A stretch of DNA of 64,000 nt from Formosa sp. L2A11 (GCF_009796865.1 NZ_CP047028.1:3224001-3288000); one strand, 5' to 3'; positions 1 to 8,410 are shown, counted from the stretch's first letter. Translations and numbers: made by a program. The notes: generated by a model not told the origin, from the letters alone.

Positions 1-169
1 TTGTAAAAGTGAACGGGCTCTTCTTATCCTTCCAACCCTTTTTGTTTATGGAAACTTCTGTGGCCTGACCAGGGATGAAGACGTAATTTTGAGGTTTTAC
101 TGTCACAATCTTAAATACATCATGAGTGACCTTATCTATTGATTCTATTTTTACAATATGTTGTTTCAT
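1..169 (-). CDS. FAD-binding oxidoreductase (flavodoxin/ferredoxin reductase-like), N-terminal part
   Basis: Partial gene running off the left edge of the window. It starts at the ATG whose complement is at 167-169 and reads MKQHIVKIESIDKVTHDVFK, then a segment with FIPGQATEVSI and a later KSPFTFT. The pattern PGQ-x-x-E-V-S followed by R/K-x-PFT-F-T is the FAD-binding beta-barrel of ferredoxin-NADP reductase-like flavodoxin reductases. The NAD-binding domain would lie outside the window. It probably moves electrons between NAD(P)H and a small redox carrier, but the partner cannot be seen. Whether the gene is intact is unknown; several neighbours are broken. Confidence 0.75.
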   Translation of the reverse strand, partial: MKQHIVKIESIDKVTHDVFKIVTVKPQNYVFIPGQATEVSINKKGWKDKKSPFTFT

Positions 170-492
170 CTTATTTTTATTTTGACTACTATTTTGCTAA
201 ATAATTGAGTTTTGTTCTTCTCAGTAAGTATTTGTTCAAAATGGATTAGCTTATTCATAATTCTTCGAGGCATTTAAGGTTTATAACTCAAATTTCAGGG
301 TATGCATGAGTTGTTTTATTGATTTTACAATTAAAACGAATCATGTAGCTCACATACCCAAATCAATCTTTTTTTCACAAACCCATGAATTCCTAAATTC
401 TAAGAGTTCACGACCAAAGTCTGAACGCTTTGTTCTTCCACAAAAAAAAAGATAGACTTACGGTTGTTTTGTAAGTATGATGAACATCTTAT
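170..492. other. Gene-free stretch, nothing recognised
   Basis: About 320 bases between the reductase start and the SDR remnant. I translated the reverse strand and found only short open runs with many stops and no family I recognise. No convincing hairpin or promoter stands out. In the context of the surrounding decayed genes it may be further unrecognisable gene debris. Confidence 0.4.
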
Positions 493-713
493 TTATATCT
501 GCGCGTTGGTTAGGGCATAATAAATCACCTCCACAATACCTTCTGGTTCTACACTACCATAGTCATTTTCTGCAAGCCGCAATATCTTATCTAAAACATC
601 TTTGTCTGTTATAGTATCTATTAAATATGTTGCTACAGCTCCGGGCTCAATGAAACTAACGCGTATACCATAGGTTGAAGCTAACTCCTGTGGTAGGCAG
701 GCCGTCGGAAAAC
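493..713 (-). pseudogene. Short-chain dehydrogenase (SDR) C-terminal remnant
   Basis: The reverse strand reads LPQELASTYGIRVSFIEPGA, then a V-A-T segment, DVLDKI and a closing VIYYALTNAQI before a TAA stop at 493-495. LRQEL-x-x-GIRV-x-x-IEPG is the signature of the strand and loop after the catalytic YxxxK in classical SDRs that modify hydroxyl/keto groups with NAD(P)H. The Rossmann nucleotide-binding half and the YxxxK site are absent; upstream sequence in the frame is not SDR-like and no start is available. Only the last 70 or so codons survive, so it cannot be functional. It is the first of a series of broken oxidoreductase genes in this island. Confidence 0.7.
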
Positions 714-846
714 ATTTTTACCGCTACCTTCGCTGTCCTCTTTGGGCTTTTTAAGAAAGTGAATTATATTTTCAATGCTACCCGTTTATTTGAATTTAAG
801 TTTTCTTTTACATTTCTTCCCCACCTTTAAAAGCAACAGGCTGGTA

Positions 847-1194
847 CTACTCCTCCAAAACCTTTTGCAGTACAACGGCCTGATTATGTTCGGTGTCCTT
901 CGCCCCGTACAGAAGCGTAACCGAGTTTTGCTTTGCTTGTTTACGGATTTCATCAAGATCTTCCGTTTTATACTCAAGTTCTTTACGATACTTTTTGGCA
1001 AAATCGACAAACTTAGAAGGATCGTGATCGAACCATTTTCTTAGCTTTTTCGAAGGCGTAACCTCCTTTTTCCAATCGTCGAGATTTGCATCTTCCTTGC
1101 TCATGCCCCGAGGCCATAGGCGATCAATCAAAACACGGTAGCCGTCATCGTCAGACGGGTCTTCGTAAATCCGTTTTATCTTTATTGTTTTCAT
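847..1194 (-). CDS. DUF488 family protein (YeaO-like)
   Basis: A 115-residue protein starting MKTIKIKRIYEDPSDDDGYR. The motifs VLIDRLWPRG near residue 25, a central KxVTPSxxLRKWFDHDPxKF block and the late VTLLYGAKDTEHNQAVVL block define the short DUF488/YeaO family. Length is normal for the family and the frame is intact. The function is not established; members are small cytosolic proteins often found in stress gene clusters. Base composition looks richer in G and C than the core genes after 17.6 kb, as for the neighbouring acnA. It stands alone between remnants, with no obvious operon. Confidence 0.85.
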   Translation of the reverse strand: MKTIKIKRIYEDPSDDDGYRVLIDRLWPRGMSKEDANLDDWKKEVTPSKKLRKWFDHDPSKFVDFAKKYRKELEYKTEDLDEIRKQAKQNSVTLLYGAKDTEHNQAVVLQKVLEE

Positions 1195-1219
1195 TTTTAT
1201 AACTTTATTATTGTGGCGG

Positions 1220-1560
1220 TTATGTATTCAAAAGCGACATTGTAATTTCATTGATTAGCAAACTTATAGGCGTTTCCAGAATATGGCCGATCACATCTTC
1301 CAAAGATTTGGGTTGGTGTCTATTTCTCCATAAGCCAAGCTTTATGTCATCTTTTATTACTTTTAACTGTTTTTCCATCTCTTCCATCGTAAGGGTCGCA
1401 AGCGAAAATAGAGCACTATAATCTCCTCCTTCCTTGCGCCCTTGCACATAGTCAACGCCACGACGATCAGTTGTTTTGTCTTTTCGTCCAAAGCACATTC
1501 CTTGAAAACAGTTCTGCTTAAATTTCGCCAAGCTTCTACCTGCTTAAGGACTAAGTCCAC
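1220..1560 (-). pseudogene. Carboxymuconolactone decarboxylase/AhpD-like gene, frameshifted
   Basis: Two overlapping reverse-strand frames (1363-1560 and 1220-1531) appear to be pieces of one gene. The upstream piece contains FKECALDEKTKQLIVVALTM, the start of the alpha-helical core of AhpD/CMD proteins, but passes straight into KGARKEEI without the CxxC-x-x-H motif that should lie between, so an internal deletion is likely. After this the upstream frame becomes nonsense while the other frame continues with a helical ending (SLEDVIGHILETP, LLINEITMSLLNT). I do not recognise that tail, so it could instead belong to a second gene fragment. Loss of the redox cysteines means no peroxidase-type activity. 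Confidence 0.6.
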
Positions 1561-1571
1561 TTTTTTCTTTG

Positions 1572-1750
1572 CTATTTTTTATTTTCAATGAATTTGATTT
1601 TATTTGTTTTATGATTCTCATCAAGTTCCGCGTTCAAAGTAATCTCTAGGCCCAGCACCTTGCCCTGTGTTATTATCTTTCCTTCTCCTTCTTTTAGAGA
1701 GTCGTTCCAGACGGCATTTGCTGTACCTTTTATGTCTTTTGTTCTTGTGG
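1572..1750 (-). pseudogene. OsmC-like N-terminal fragment joined to foreign tail
   Basis: Immediately after the acnA stop, a reverse-strand frame reads KGTANAVWNDSLKEGEGKII and ends LEITLNAELDENHKTNKIKF before a TAG at 1572-1574. A-x-A-x-WNGxLKEGxGxI is typical of the first strands of OsmC/Ohr peroxidase-like proteins. The tail is not OsmC-like and vaguely resembles the last strand of YceI-like barrels. No start codon precedes the fragment and the two catalytic cysteines of OsmC are absent. I read it as a chimeric remnant produced by a deletion that fused two genes. Confidence 0.45.
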
Positions 1751-1765
1751 AGTTATAAAATATTC

Positions 1766-4573
1766 CTAATTGACTCCCTGGTTTTCCTTTTCTAAAAACT
1801 GACGGAGTACATATTGCAAAATCCCCCCGTTTCTGTAATATTCGATTTCAATCAGGGAATCGAGGCGTGCAATAGCGCCAAATTTAATTTCTTTGCCAGA
1901 TACGGTCTTGGCCATGACCTGTACTTCCTTTAAAGGCGTAATAGCTTCGGAAATGCCAGTAATCGTAAATATTTCTGCTCCGTCGATTCCCAATTTTTCG
2001 GCACTGTCTCCATCCTTGTATTGGAGTGGAAGTACCCCAAGCCCTACTAGGTTGCTACGGTGAATACGCTCATAGCTTTCTGCAAGCACACATTTAATTC
2101 CTAGGAGAAATGTACCCTTTGCGGCCCAATCCCGGGACGATCCACTTCCGTATTCTTTTCCGGCAAGCACGACCAATGGGGTTTCGTCACTACGGTATTT
2201 TACGGATGCATCAAAGACAGACATCTCCTCTCCCGTAGGCAAATATCGAGTATTGCCTCCCTCTTTATCCGCGAGTTTGTTCTTGATCCGTACATTAGCA
2301 AAAGTACCGCGGACCATAACTTCATCATTGCCTCGACGGCTACCGTAGGAATTGAAATTTTCCTTTTTCACACCTTGTTCAATCAAATATTTTCCAGCCG
2401 AAGAATGTTCATTAAAAGATCCTGCCGGCGAAATGTGATCGGTAGTTATGCTATCGCCCAGAACCAATAAGGCGCGGGCATTTTTTATATTTTCCAAATC
2501 GGGTGCCGTGGCAGAAATATCCCGAAAAAATGGAATTTCCTTGATATATGTGGAATTTTTGTCCCAATGGTATAAATCCCCCTTCGGAACCTCTAGGTTC
2601 CGCCAGATCTCATTACCATCAAATATCTCGTCGTAATTCTTTTGAAAATCTTTGGGAGAAAGTACTCGGCCCAAAATTTCATTAATTTCATCGTCGGTCG
2701 GCCAGATATCCTTAAGGTAAACGGGCAGGAGGTTTTTGTCGTAGCTAATAGGATCATTGATCAGGTCGATATCCACCCTTCCTGCAATCGCGTAGGCTAC
2801 AACTAACATTGGCGACATTAAGAAATTCATCTTTACCTGTGGATGCACGCGAGCCTCAAAATTCCGGTTTCCCGAGAGCACCGAGGCAACCACAAGTTCA
2901 TACTCGTCCACCGCCTTGGCAATAGCACGGGGCAGTGGACCCGAATTCCCTATACATGAAGTACAACCATAACCTACTAAATGGAACTGTAGGGCTTCAA
3001 GGTCTTTCATCAAATCAGCCTTTTCCAGATAATCCGTTACGACTTTGGAGCCCGGGGCAAGAGAGGTCTTTACCCAAGGTTTCACATCGATACCGTGTTC
3101 ACGCGCTTTTCTTGCTACCAGTCCAGCCCCTATCATCACAAACGGATTGGATGTATTGGTACAAGAGGTAATTGCGGCTATGGCTACCGCCCCATCACAG
3201 AGCATAAACTTATCATCCCCACGATCTATCCAAACGGTTTTAAGGCCATCTTTTTCCTTTATTTCTATATTTCTTCCCTTATTGACCGGTTTTGGTAACT
3301 CATGTGCCGGTTGATTTCCGCCCTCATCCTTAAAGCGAGCTAACGATTGCAATGTTTCGCGGTTCTTGGGTTCGATATAGTCTCGTCCGAAAGAGTCTCG
3401 CAACAATTCGATAAACTTTGGTTTGAACTCCCTTAAAAGTATTTTGTCCTGCGGCCGTTTAGGACCAGCCACGGTAGGTTCAATAGTCGAAAGGTCCAGT
3501 TCCACGATCGTGGTGTATTGGATTTTTTCCTCGTTTTCCCGCCATAACATATTGGTCTTGCAATACGACTCCACCAAAGCGACTTGCTCCTCGGAACGAT
3601 TGCTTTGATGCATATATTCCAGCGTCTTGTCATCAATTGGGAAATAGGTAATCGTACACCCAAATTCAGGAGACATATTTCCGATGGTCGCCCTGTCCGG
3701 CACCGAAAGATGGTTGCAGCCCGGGCCAAATACCTCTACGAATTTCCCCACCACTCCTTGTTTCCGTAACAGATTGGCAATCGTTAGCACTAGGTCAGTG
3801 GCCGTGGAGCCCACGGGAAGTTTCCCTGTAAGTTTAAGTCCTATTACCTCGGGCATTATGAAATAGAGCGGTTGCCCCAAAATGGCCGCTTCGGCCTCGA
3901 TACCCCCAACTCCCCAAGCCACTACGCCAATACCGTTTACCATAGGTGTATGGCTATCCGTGCCTACCAAGGTATCTGGAAAGAGCTCTCCATTTCTTTC
4001 TATGACCCCTTTTGAAAAATATTCCAGATTTATTTGGTGACAAATACCCATCCCCGGAGGGACTACTCTAAAATTATCAAAGGATTTCTGCGCCCATTTC
4101 AAAAATTGGTACCGTTCTTTGTTGCGTTTGTATTCCTCGTCCATATTGCGGCCATAGGAATAGGCCGTTCCAAAATAATCGACCTGTACGGAATGATCGA
4201 TGACCAGATCGACCGGAACCAGCGGATTTATAGTATTGGGATCTTTTCCTTTTCGGGCTACTTCTGCGCGAAGCGCAGCAATGTCCACTACGGCAGGTAC
4301 TCCTGTAAAATCCTGCATCAACACCCGAGCAGGTTTAAAGGGAATATCCTTGTCCGATGCCTCAGGTTCCCAATGAAGCAAGGTCTCTATGTTTTCCTTG
4401 GTAACGGCAAAACCGTCATAGTTGCGCAGCGCATTTTCCAATAGGATACGAATTGAAAATGGAAGTTTACTTATTTCATATCCTTGTTCTTCAAGCTCTG
4501 AAAGACTGTAATAATCAAAACTCTTTCCTGACAGCGATAATTTTTTCTTGATATTAAAGGGATCCTTGTCCAT
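1766..4573 (-). CDS. acnA: Aconitate hydratase, AcnA/IRP1 type
   Basis: A 935-residue protein, full length for the AcnA branch. It interconverts citrate and isocitrate in the TCA and glyoxylate cycles through a [4Fe-4S] cluster in the cytosol. The cluster ligands are visible as AITSCTNTSNP and GYGCTSCIGNSGP. The substrate-binding region GTDSHTPMVNGIGV is present, and the C-terminal swivel domain carries LGDSITTDHISPAG and AGKEYGSGSSRDWAAKG. Codon and base use are richer in G and C than in the core genes after 17.6 kb, which suggests a different source genome. The upstream leader contains a large nested inverted repeat. No frameshift was seen. Confidence 0.95.
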   Translation of the reverse strand: MDKDPFNIKKKLSLSGKSFDYYSLSELEEQGYEISKLPFSIRILLENALRNYDGFAVTKENIETLLHWEPEASDKDIPFKPARVLMQDFTGVPAVVDIAALRAEVARKGKDPNTINPLVPVDLVIDHSVQVDYFGTAYSYGRNMDEEYKRNKERYQFLKWAQKSFDNFRVVPPGMGICHQINLEYFSKGVIERNGELFPDTLVGTDSHTPMVNGIGVVAWGVGGIEAEAAILGQPLYFIMPEVIGLKLTGKLPVGSTATDLVLTIANLLRKQGVVGKFVEVFGPGCNHLSVPDRATIGNMSPEFGCTITYFPIDDKTLEYMHQSNRSEEQVALVESYCKTNMLWRENEEKIQYTTIVELDLSTIEPTVAGPKRPQDKILLREFKPKFIELLRDSFGRDYIEPKNRETLQSLARFKDEGGNQPAHELPKPVNKGRNIEIKEKDGLKTVWIDRGDDKFMLCDGAVAIAAITSCTNTSNPFVMIGAGLVARKAREHGIDVKPWVKTSLAPGSKVVTDYLEKADLMKDLEALQFHLVGYGCTSCIGNSGPLPRAIAKAVDEYELVVASVLSGNRNFEARVHPQVKMNFLMSPMLVVAYAIAGRVDIDLINDPISYDKNLLPVYLKDIWPTDDEINEILGRVLSPKDFQKNYDEIFDGNEIWRNLEVPKGDLYHWDKNSTYIKEIPFFRDISATAPDLENIKNARALLVLGDSITTDHISPAGSFNEHSSAGKYLIEQGVKKENFNSYGSRRGNDEVMVRGTFANVRIKNKLADKEGGNTRYLPTGEEMSVFDASVKYRSDETPLVVLAGKEYGSGSSRDWAAKGTFLLGIKCVLAESYERIHRSNLVGLGVLPLQYKDGDSAEKLGIDGAEIFTITGISEAITPLKEVQVMAKTVSGKEIKFGAIARLDSLIEIEYYRNGGILQYVLRQFLEKENQGVN

Positions 4574-4600
4574 AGTATTTATTTTTATTTTTTTTAATTC

Positions 4601-4645
4601 ACAAGACTTGTCGCTCTTTGGTCATTGACCAAGTGTTTGTCTTGT
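4601..4645 (-). promoter_or_regulatory. Nested inverted repeat in acnA leader
   Basis: A near-perfect 15-bp palindrome, TTGGTCATTGACCAA at 4618-4632, is embedded in an outer inverted repeat formed by ACAAGAC (from 4601) and a matching GTCTTGT about 35 bp further on. It lies 45-70 bp upstream of the acnA start. It could be a regulator operator or an mRNA hairpin that includes the 5' leader. No Fur- or Crp-type consensus matches it. It is not of the TGA-N6-TCA class found elsewhere in the island. Confidence 0.45.
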
Positions 4646-4741
4646 TTTATTAATTTCTTATTCAATTCAACTAGATTATAATCTCGAATAATTGTTTACA
4701 ACATTCACAAAATGAACACGTAAAACCCATTCGTAGTACCA

Positions 4742-5018
4742 CTATTCTTCCCGTTTAGGGCAAGCACTTTTAATGGCTTCTTTTAAATATGGAGTTGTTT
4801 TATAATTTATGGCGTGATTAAAATTGATCTTTGATGTAAGGTCTAATTTTTACCTGAACCATTAGCCTCCAGAACTTTACAAACTATAGGTTTACAAATC
4901 TGACGCACAACTACTCCAATTACTCCGCCCACCCCAGACATAACAATTGTTTCACTTTTTTTTGGCAAAGTGCCGTTTTTACGCTTGGACGTTTGTTCAG
5001 AATAATTACTTTATTCAT
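4742..5018 (-). pseudogene. CurA-like NADP-dependent reductase remnant (MDR family)
   Basis: The reverse strand begins with MNKVIILNKRPSVK (complement of the ATG at 5016-5018), the hallmark N-terminus of CurA/leukotriene B4 dehydrogenase-like reductases. It then jumps to SETIVMSGVGGVIGVVVRQI, equivalent to the ETV-x-VSGAAGAVGS nucleotide-binding loop. After a further frame change it shows INFNHAINYKTTPYLKEAIK and stops at 4742-4744. About 130 residues between the N-terminus and the nucleotide loop are missing, the G-x-x-G loop is eroded, and the C-terminal third is absent. The parent enzyme reduced alkenal/one double bonds with NADPH. Confidence 0.8.
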
Positions 5019-5094
5019 GCTTTAAAATTTTTATAGATTATTTCATCCCATATAAAAAGTTAATTGTTGCTTTTGTGTTTTCCTGCACTTAAGT

Positions 5095-5409
5095 TTAATG
5101 ATTCTTTAAGCGCCCTTCTATGGTTTCTAATGAAGCTTTTAATTTTTCAAGCGCATTATTCACCGCTGCTTCTATGGTATTTGCATTACTGGTAACAGCA
5201 ATAGGTTTCCTGTTTTCAAGCCTTGCTTCAATCATACAACGTTTGTCGTTCTCTCCATTTTTTAGACTATTTTCATCTGATAGATGAACTTCAATTCTTG
5301 TTATATTATCGCTAAAATTTGATAGTTCCTCCTTTATTATTGTATTCAAATAACTTTCAAGTCTTTCGTCTCCAGCTATATTTTTATCGGTATTTAATTG
5401 AATTATCAA
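5095..5409 (-). CDS. HPF/RaiA-like ribosome-associated protein, island paralog
   Basis: A 104-residue protein with the beta-alpha-beta-beta-beta-alpha plan of the ribosome hibernation factor family. It opens MIIQLNTDKNIAGDERLESY, has a central RIEVHLSDEN strand and ends with the conserved helix AVNNALEKLKASLE. Family members sit in the 30S decoding region and shut down or protect idle ribosomes. A second, clearly different HPF lies at 39520-39819, and this copy belongs to the stress island. A Crp/Fnr-type promoter reads toward it from about 5800, with a long and partly degenerate leader between. Divergence from the core copy suggests an acquired or specialised role. Confidence 0.85.
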   Translation of the reverse strand: MIIQLNTDKNIAGDERLESYLNTIIKEELSNFSDNITRIEVHLSDENSLKNGENDKRCMIEARLENRKPIAVTSNANTIEAAVNNALEKLKASLETIEGRLKNH

Positions 5410-5424
5410 GATTTTTTGTTTTAA

Positions 5425-5565
5425 AGATTATTTTTAAAATATGTGTTTCATATTTTTTTAATTAATTCGTAAATATCACTTTCAGGGCTTTTTATTTGGC
5501 TATATCGGTATGAAAGCTGTTGAATAATCCGAATAAGCTATCCTCTTTTTTTAAATAAATTCCCA
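5425..5565 (-). pseudogene. Tiny frameshifted ORF upstream of the HPF paralog
   Basis: The reverse strand has ATG GGA ATT... giving MGIYLKKEDSLFGLFNSFHT and DIAK then a stop. The next frame continues in a plausible way with KSPESDIYELIKKI and a stop. Together they resemble one short protein of roughly 40 residues broken by a frameshift, or two micro-ORFs in the leader of the HPF paralog. I do not recognise a family. Its position between a strong-looking promoter (5796-5838) and the HPF gene means it would be on the same transcript. Confidence 0.25.
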
Positions 5566-5795
5566 TACCGTTGACTTAAAATGTAAGGGTGATTTTTTTA
5601 ACTATGTAGCTTTCAATTGCAATCTCTTAGTGCTATATACTAAGAAACGCCTAACTGAACTGAAACAAATCATCTGTCTTGCTCTGCTCTTTTTTATTTC
5701 TTTTCCTCCACAACTAATTAATAAGACTAAGAGAAATATAAATTTCATTATTCTTGTCTTGTCATTGTCTGAAAGTGTTATTCGCTTTAATACTA

Positions 5796-5803
5796 CAAAA
5801 GTA
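5796..5803 (-). promoter_or_regulatory. -7 element TACTTTTG, leftward
   Basis: Reverse-strand TACTTTTG is a perfect match to the Bacteroidetes TAnnTTTG -7 element. Its last base is 36.5 bp from the centre of the TGA-N6-TCA palindrome at 5827-5838, the same spacing as at four other promoters in the window. It directs transcription toward the HPF paralog. Confidence 0.6.
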
Positions 5804-5826
5804 AGTGAGCAATAAGAAAGGTAAAA

Positions 5827-5838
5827 TGACCTGGATCA
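5827..5838. promoter_or_regulatory. Crp/Fnr-type site TGACCTGGATCA
   Basis: A TGA-N6-TCA palindrome, the core spacing of Crp/Fnr operators, extended by flanking A/T symmetry (ATGACCTGGATCAT). With the -7 element at 5796-5803 it would lie near -41.5, the class II activator position. The likely target is leftward transcription into the small ORF and the HPF paralog. Confidence 0.6.
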
Positions 5839-5883
5839 TCCATATAGAAAAATGAACTACGCCGTTGCATCCCAGACGGGGTA

Positions 5884-6275
5884 TTAAAATAATTTAGGTT
5901 GTCCACAATGGATCTTCTTGTACTCTACTTCCTTTCCCTGATTCTGAACATATTTTTGAATGACTTCTTTTCCAACATACAAGCCAATAGTATTTACATA
6001 CTATACACTTGTCCAAAAATCACCACTCTATATTCATATTTTTATTTCAGGTTGTAGGCGAAACATCTCCCTTACAGTTGAGCTTTTTATTGACCAATTA
6101 AATTATTGATAATTTAGGTACACTTTGAATTAGAAAACTAACAATATTTGACTCGTATACTATTTATATAAATTCAATTTTATAAATCTCAGAAATCGCT
6201 CTACATATATTTATTAAGGTATTTCCTGAATCATCAGTGATAATTCTTTTTCTATACTTCAATGGAAAAAAAAGT
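5884..6275 (-). pseudogene. IS200/IS605-family TnpA transposase remnant
   Basis: Reverse-strand frames give, in order, LKYRKRIITDDSGNTLINIC, AISEIYKIEFI, FLIQSVPKLS, EMFRLQPEI and finally DFWTSVYSVNTIGL followed by YVGKEVIQKYVQNQGKEVEY before a stop at 5884-5886. This follows the order of IS200-type Y1 transposases (PKYR near the start, HVHFLIQSVP, then FW-x-x-x-Y-x-VNT-x-G). The HUH motif is destroyed and there are several stops and frameshifts. The element is a fossil single-strand transposon with no accompanying TnpB in view. Confidence 0.75.
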
Positions 6276-6434
6276 AATACATTAATAAAGCTAAGGATGT
6301 TTTAATATCCCAAAATAATAGAACAATACTTACTGCGCTCGTGTTTTGGAGCATTAATACAACAATAAATATAAGTGGACAATTGTTAATATAGTATAAG
6401 TTGTTTGTTTCTTTTTAAGTAAATTATAGCTTTA
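6276..6434. other. Gene-free stretch, nothing recognised
   Basis: A short A+T-rich gap between the IS200 remnant and the peroxiredoxin remnant. I saw no reading frame with family resemblance and no hairpin worth naming. The subterminal hairpins of the IS200 element might once have lain here, but I could not identify them. Confidence 0.35.
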
Positions 6435-6635
6435 GACTTGGTCTTTCTATAATTTTTTAGTGCAGAAAAAACAGTCTTCAGAGTCTAATTCATCAGTAAA
6501 TCATTCTTTCTTCTGAGACACCATAAGATTCACATTGACAAACAATTACATCATCACTAGGATTTCAATCTGCTGGTGTAGCTATGTTATATACATCGGC
6601 AGTTTGTATGGCAATAAGTGCGCAATAAATCTCAT
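6435..6635 (-). pseudogene. Peroxiredoxin (AhpC/TSA, 1-Cys type) C-terminal remnant
   Basis: The reverse strand reads EIYCALIAIQTADVYNIATP, then AD-stop-NPSDDVIV, a VSEERMI stretch and a final CFFCTKKL. This follows the C-terminal part of Prx6-like peroxiredoxins (R-x-x-x-ALQ-x-x-D-x-x-x-x-ATPANW-x-PGDDVIV...). A TGA replaces the expected Trp codon (TGG) after ATPAD, further stops follow, and the N-terminal peroxidatic domain is missing. It once reduced hydroperoxides, in keeping with the oxidative stress theme of the island. Confidence 0.7.
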
Positions 6636-6766
6636 CAAATTAAGGGAATAAATTAGGCCTTAAAACGACTTAGATTATGCTTTTTAAATAATTAAAAATC
6701 TAATAAAAATAGGACTTATACCATTTGAAATAGTTTACCTTATAAGACACATAAGTTTATATAATA

Positions 6767-8404
6767 ATGGATAAAGGATTACAAGGTCTAGCATTTTTTC
6801 AAGGCATTTTTCAATCATCTGTAGAAGGAATTTTAGTTGTTGATGCAGATGGCATCATCATTAAAGCCAACCCAGCCAGTGAAGAACTCTTTGGTTATAT
6901 TGAAGGTGGACTCTTAGCCCATAATATAGAAAGTCTTATCCCAAATAAATTCAAAATAAATCATAAAAGCCATAGAGAAGGATACATCGTAAAACCAAAA
7001 GCACAACGAATGGGTCAGAATCTAGAGTTATGGGGACTAAAAAAAGATGGCTCTCAATTCCCTTTAGAAATAAGTTTAACTCCTACAATAGTAAAGCAGA
7101 AACACGTTGTAATAGCTTTCATAATTGATATTTCGAAGCGGGAAGAAACAGAAAAAAAACTAAACATTAGTCAAACTAAATTAAAAAGCTATGCTGAAGA
7201 ATTAGAGAAAGAAGTAGCTAGTAGAACTAGAGAACTAACCACTACTGTTCAAAAATTAGTAGCCTCAAATTTAAGTCTTGAGGATCAAATACAAGAAACA
7301 CTAAAGGCTGAAAAAAGAGCCCTTGTTAATAAATCCTTATCCGCAGCAATTGCTAAGAATTTCCCTAATGGATTCATCATTGTTTTTAACCCAAATTTTG
7401 AAATACTACTTTTAGAAGGTGAAGCTATTATAGAATTAGGATTAGATAAAATGATTGTTGAAGATACAACCGCTGATGACATCCCCATCTTTTCCGAAAA
7501 ACAAAAAACAAAGCTAAAAAAAGATATTTTAAAAACGATTGTTGGTGAGCACCTTAGTTTCGAAATAACATACAAAAACAAATGCTTTTCTGTAAATACC
7601 ATACCTTTATTTGATGAGCATACCATTATTTCAAGTGCCTTATTTGTATATAACGATATTACAACACATAAGAAAATTGAACGAGATGCTAAAATTGCTT
7701 TAAAAAAAGAACAGGAACTCAACGAATTAAAATCACGATTTGTATCTATGGCATCACACGAATTTAGAACGCCTTTAAGTGCCATACAGACTTCAGCTAT
7801 ACTTATTGGAAGACAAAATGAAGCCGGTAAAGAAACAAAGCGTGAGAAATATGTGGCTCAAATCAAGAAAAATGTAAAAATTATGATTGTTATTTTGAAT
7901 GATTTCTTGTCCTTGAGTAAGTTGGAAGAAGGAAAGGTTCAAGCCAACAAGGAGCTTTTTGATTTTATTGACTTTTCTAAAACGCTTATTGCAGACGTAT
8001 CGACAACTAAAAAAACAGGAAAAAATATTATTTTAGTAGCACCAGATTATCCGCTTTTACTAAATCTTGATCCAAAACTAATGCGTACTATCTTGATGAA
8101 TTTAATATCTAATGCCCTTAAATACTCTCCTAGAAATACAGATGTTCGTATTACAATAGAAGAAAGTGACGTGTTTGTCACGCTTCAAGTTCAAGACCAA
8201 GGTATTGGCATTCCAGAGGACGAACAAAAGAAACTATTCGAACGTTTCTTTAGAGCAGAAAACGCACAGAATATTGAAGGCACAGGTCTTGGTCTTAACA
8301 TCGTAAAACAATACGTAGACCTTATGGATGGTACTATTGATTTTAAGAGTGAAATCAATACAGGCACTACTTTTTTAATCACGTGGCCAAAACCTACTAA
8401 ATAA
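6767..8404 (+). CDS. Soluble PAS-domain sensor histidine kinase
   Basis: A 545-residue kinase without membrane segments, so it senses an internal signal. An N-terminal PAS domain (about residues 10-125, with GILVVDADGIIIKANPASEE) is followed by a coiled coil (about 125-180) and a second PAS-like segment. The DHp H-box SMASHEFRTPL has phospho-acceptor His331. The ATPase domain has N-box LMNLISNALKYSP, G1 DQGIGIP and G2 GTGLGLNIV. The response regulator starts 7 bases after its stop, so they form one operon and an obvious cognate pair. No cysteine or haem motif in the PAS domain reveals the ligand. No Crp-type site with the island spacing was found upstream. Confidence 0.93.
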   Translation: MDKGLQGLAFFQGIFQSSVEGILVVDADGIIIKANPASEELFGYIEGGLLAHNIESLIPNKFKINHKSHREGYIVKPKAQRMGQNLELWGLKKDGSQFPLEISLTPTIVKQKHVVIAFIIDISKREETEKKLNISQTKLKSYAEELEKEVASRTRELTTTVQKLVASNLSLEDQIQETLKAEKRALVNKSLSAAIAKNFPNGFIIVFNPNFEILLLEGEAIIELGLDKMIVEDTTADDIPIFSEKQKTKLKKDILKTIVGEHLSFEITYKNKCFSVNTIPLFDEHTIISSALFVYNDITTHKKIERDAKIALKKEQELNELKSRFVSMASHEFRTPLSAIQTSAILIGRQNEAGKETKREKYVAQIKKNVKIMIVILNDFLSLSKLEEGKVQANKELFDFIDFSKTLIADVSTTKKTGKNIILVAPDYPLLLNLDPKLMRTILMNLISNALKYSPRNTDVRITIEESDVFVTLQVQDQGIGIPEDEQKKLFERFFRAENAQNIEGTGLGLNIVKQYVDLMDGTIDFKSEINTGTTFLITWPKPTK

Positions 8405-8410
8405 AAAATA

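Noticed and set aside
2448-4444. Several open frames on the plus strand across 2.4-4.4 kb
   Set aside because: They are antisense to acnA, which has all catalytic motifs; none has family resemblance or a start signal.
5630-5815. Plus-strand frame of 61 codons
   Set aside because: It runs opposite to the well-formed promoter at 5796-5838, has no recognisable domain and only A/T-driven composition.
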